Origin: Chalciporus piperatus
Taxonomy: Eukaryota; Basidiomycota; Agaricomycetes; Boletales; Boletaceae
Direction of reading: 5' to 3'
DNA: 29,232 nt
Assembly: GCA_038093975.1 (NCBI GenBank)
Contig: JBBPTG010000285.1
Location: 1-29,232, forward strand
The number at the start of each line of letters is the position of its first letter. Position 1 is the stretch's first letter. This document shows, one piece after another, positions 28,584 through 29,232 of the stretch. The position numbers were made by a program, and so were the translations under genes. Under the pieces are notes generated by a model. The model searched no databases. It had not been told where the DNA came from and saw only the letters and a program-made list of their open reading frames with translations.

Positions 28584-28922
28584 GGCCATGCCTGCTGTAG
28601 GAGACATGATTCAGTGGCCAATGCCCACCCCTAAACATTTCCTGCATCGGCTGCTCCCTACACATGGAGGGTTTACACATCGGCCTATCCCTATTCTCTA
28701 TGGGCCGAACCCTGATGCAGGCAGGACTGTGTAATTAGCACTAGTCGGCCAGGTCCTACCTCATGGAACCTTTGTGTTGGCCATTCCCACTTGGTACATT
28801 GGCTGATCCCTACTCTATGTGTACATTCTATTACTAGCCGATCCCTAACCTAGGTGACCATACACCAGCGGCCAATTGTTAGCCAGCCAGTAGAGCACGG
28901 CCTAATTGGTGATCAGCTGGCC
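28584..28922 (+). repeat. Conserved tail of the satellite arm (right copy)
   Basis: Aligns with 3747-4097. Differences are mostly at positions where the left copy has CpG and this copy has TpG or CpA. The match ends at GGCTGGCC (28922), the same point as on the left, after which the sequences are unrelated. Confidence 0.87.
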
Positions 28923-29232
28923 CTGGATCAGGGTACAAATGGACTACACTATGTGCTGCTATTGGATAGTCTTGGAACGCCGCCTGTAGGGCTTGTCGGG
29001 TCGGATCGCTGTTTAGGAACGAATGCAATTTTTGTGAGACAGTGATTGATGGGGGAGTCGCAGGCGTTTTGAGGGTTATCACGATAGGGGGGAGGGGGAT
29101 GGTGGAGAATTCTCGTGTTTCGAATGTTATTTCCCAGATATTATAGGCTAGGAAGAGTTTGGCGGGGCGTGGTTGAAGTGTGTTGTCGCGGGCTGGGTGT
29201 ATGGCTTGGATGATCGTTGGAGGGGTATATTG
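28879..29232 (-). CDS. Partial open frame entering from the window edge, unrecognised
   Basis: On the minus strand the frame is open from the window edge (29232) to a stop at 28879, about 117 codons. The translated part is of ordinary composition (for example RPAKLFLAYNIWEITF, HSFLNSDPTRQALQAAF), which looks like real protein, but I cannot assign a family. The last 14 or so codons lie inside the satellite arm, so the natural C-terminus was probably replaced when the arm arrived. The start is outside the window. Confidence 0.4.
   Translation of the reverse strand, partial: QYTPPTIIQAIHPARDNTLQPRPAKLFLAYNIWEITFETREFSTIPLPPIVITLKTPATPPSITVSQKLHSFLNSDPTRQALQAAFQDYPIAAHSVVHLYPDPGPADHQLGRALLAG

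Noticed and set aside
3181..28922. One giant composite element bounded by the two satellite arms (Starship-like or similar)
   Set aside because: The arms are direct repeats with different outer and inner neighbours, no tyrosine-recombinase captain gene is visible, and the interior is explained by independent nested insertions with their own duplications.

Overview
The window looks like a repeat-rich accessory region of a basidiomycete (Agaricomycete-type) fungal genome. Genes carry many tiny introns (about 44-64 nt) with GTRNGT donors, CTRAY-like branch points and YAG acceptors. The mobile elements are those typical of such genomes: Ty1/copia and chromodomain Ty3/gypsy retrotransposons, a Tnp2 (CACTA-like) DNA transposon and a KDZ-type transposase. 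I see no clear housekeeping gene, rRNA or tRNA.

Layout. 46-3153: two divergent unrecognised spliced genes, one with a six-cysteine zinc-finger-like domain. 3181-4097: a roughly 33-bp satellite whose units pair a constant block with a palindromic block, plus a conserved tail. 4122-14586: a 5'-truncated, decayed gypsy chromovirus whose gag is split by a nested, nearly fresh copia element (4481-10219; 184-bp LTRs, TSD ATGGT). 14587-15452: no gene found. 15460-22710: a complete DNA transposon with 32-bp perfect terminal inverted repeats, a 7-bp target duplication (AGTCAAT) and three intact spliced genes: a Tnp2-like transposase of 1063 aa, an unknown protein of 569 aa and an unknown protein of 186 aa. 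22848-24612: an LTR with polypurine tract directly behind a zinc-knuckle Gag-like gene, with no pol. 24700-27286: a 5'-truncated KDZ transposase pseudogene split by a solo gypsy LTR (25714-26165, TSD CAATG) of the same family as the LTR at 14134. 27589-28179: a broken six-cysteine gene. 28356-28922: a second copy of the satellite arm. 28879-29232: an open frame running off the window edge.

How it fits together. This is a nest of insertions of different ages. Old layers (gypsy pol, KDZ, the right satellite arm, the right six-cysteine gene) carry frameshifts and stop codons, several of them CGA to TGA. The copia element has one frameshift and two LTR differences. The three-gene transposon is the best candidate for a functional and possibly undescribed system: the transposase would act on the terminal repeats, and the two companions, held inside the same repeats, may be accessory factors. 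That role is inference. Gene models were built by hand from reading-frame continuity and splice signals; no database search was possible.
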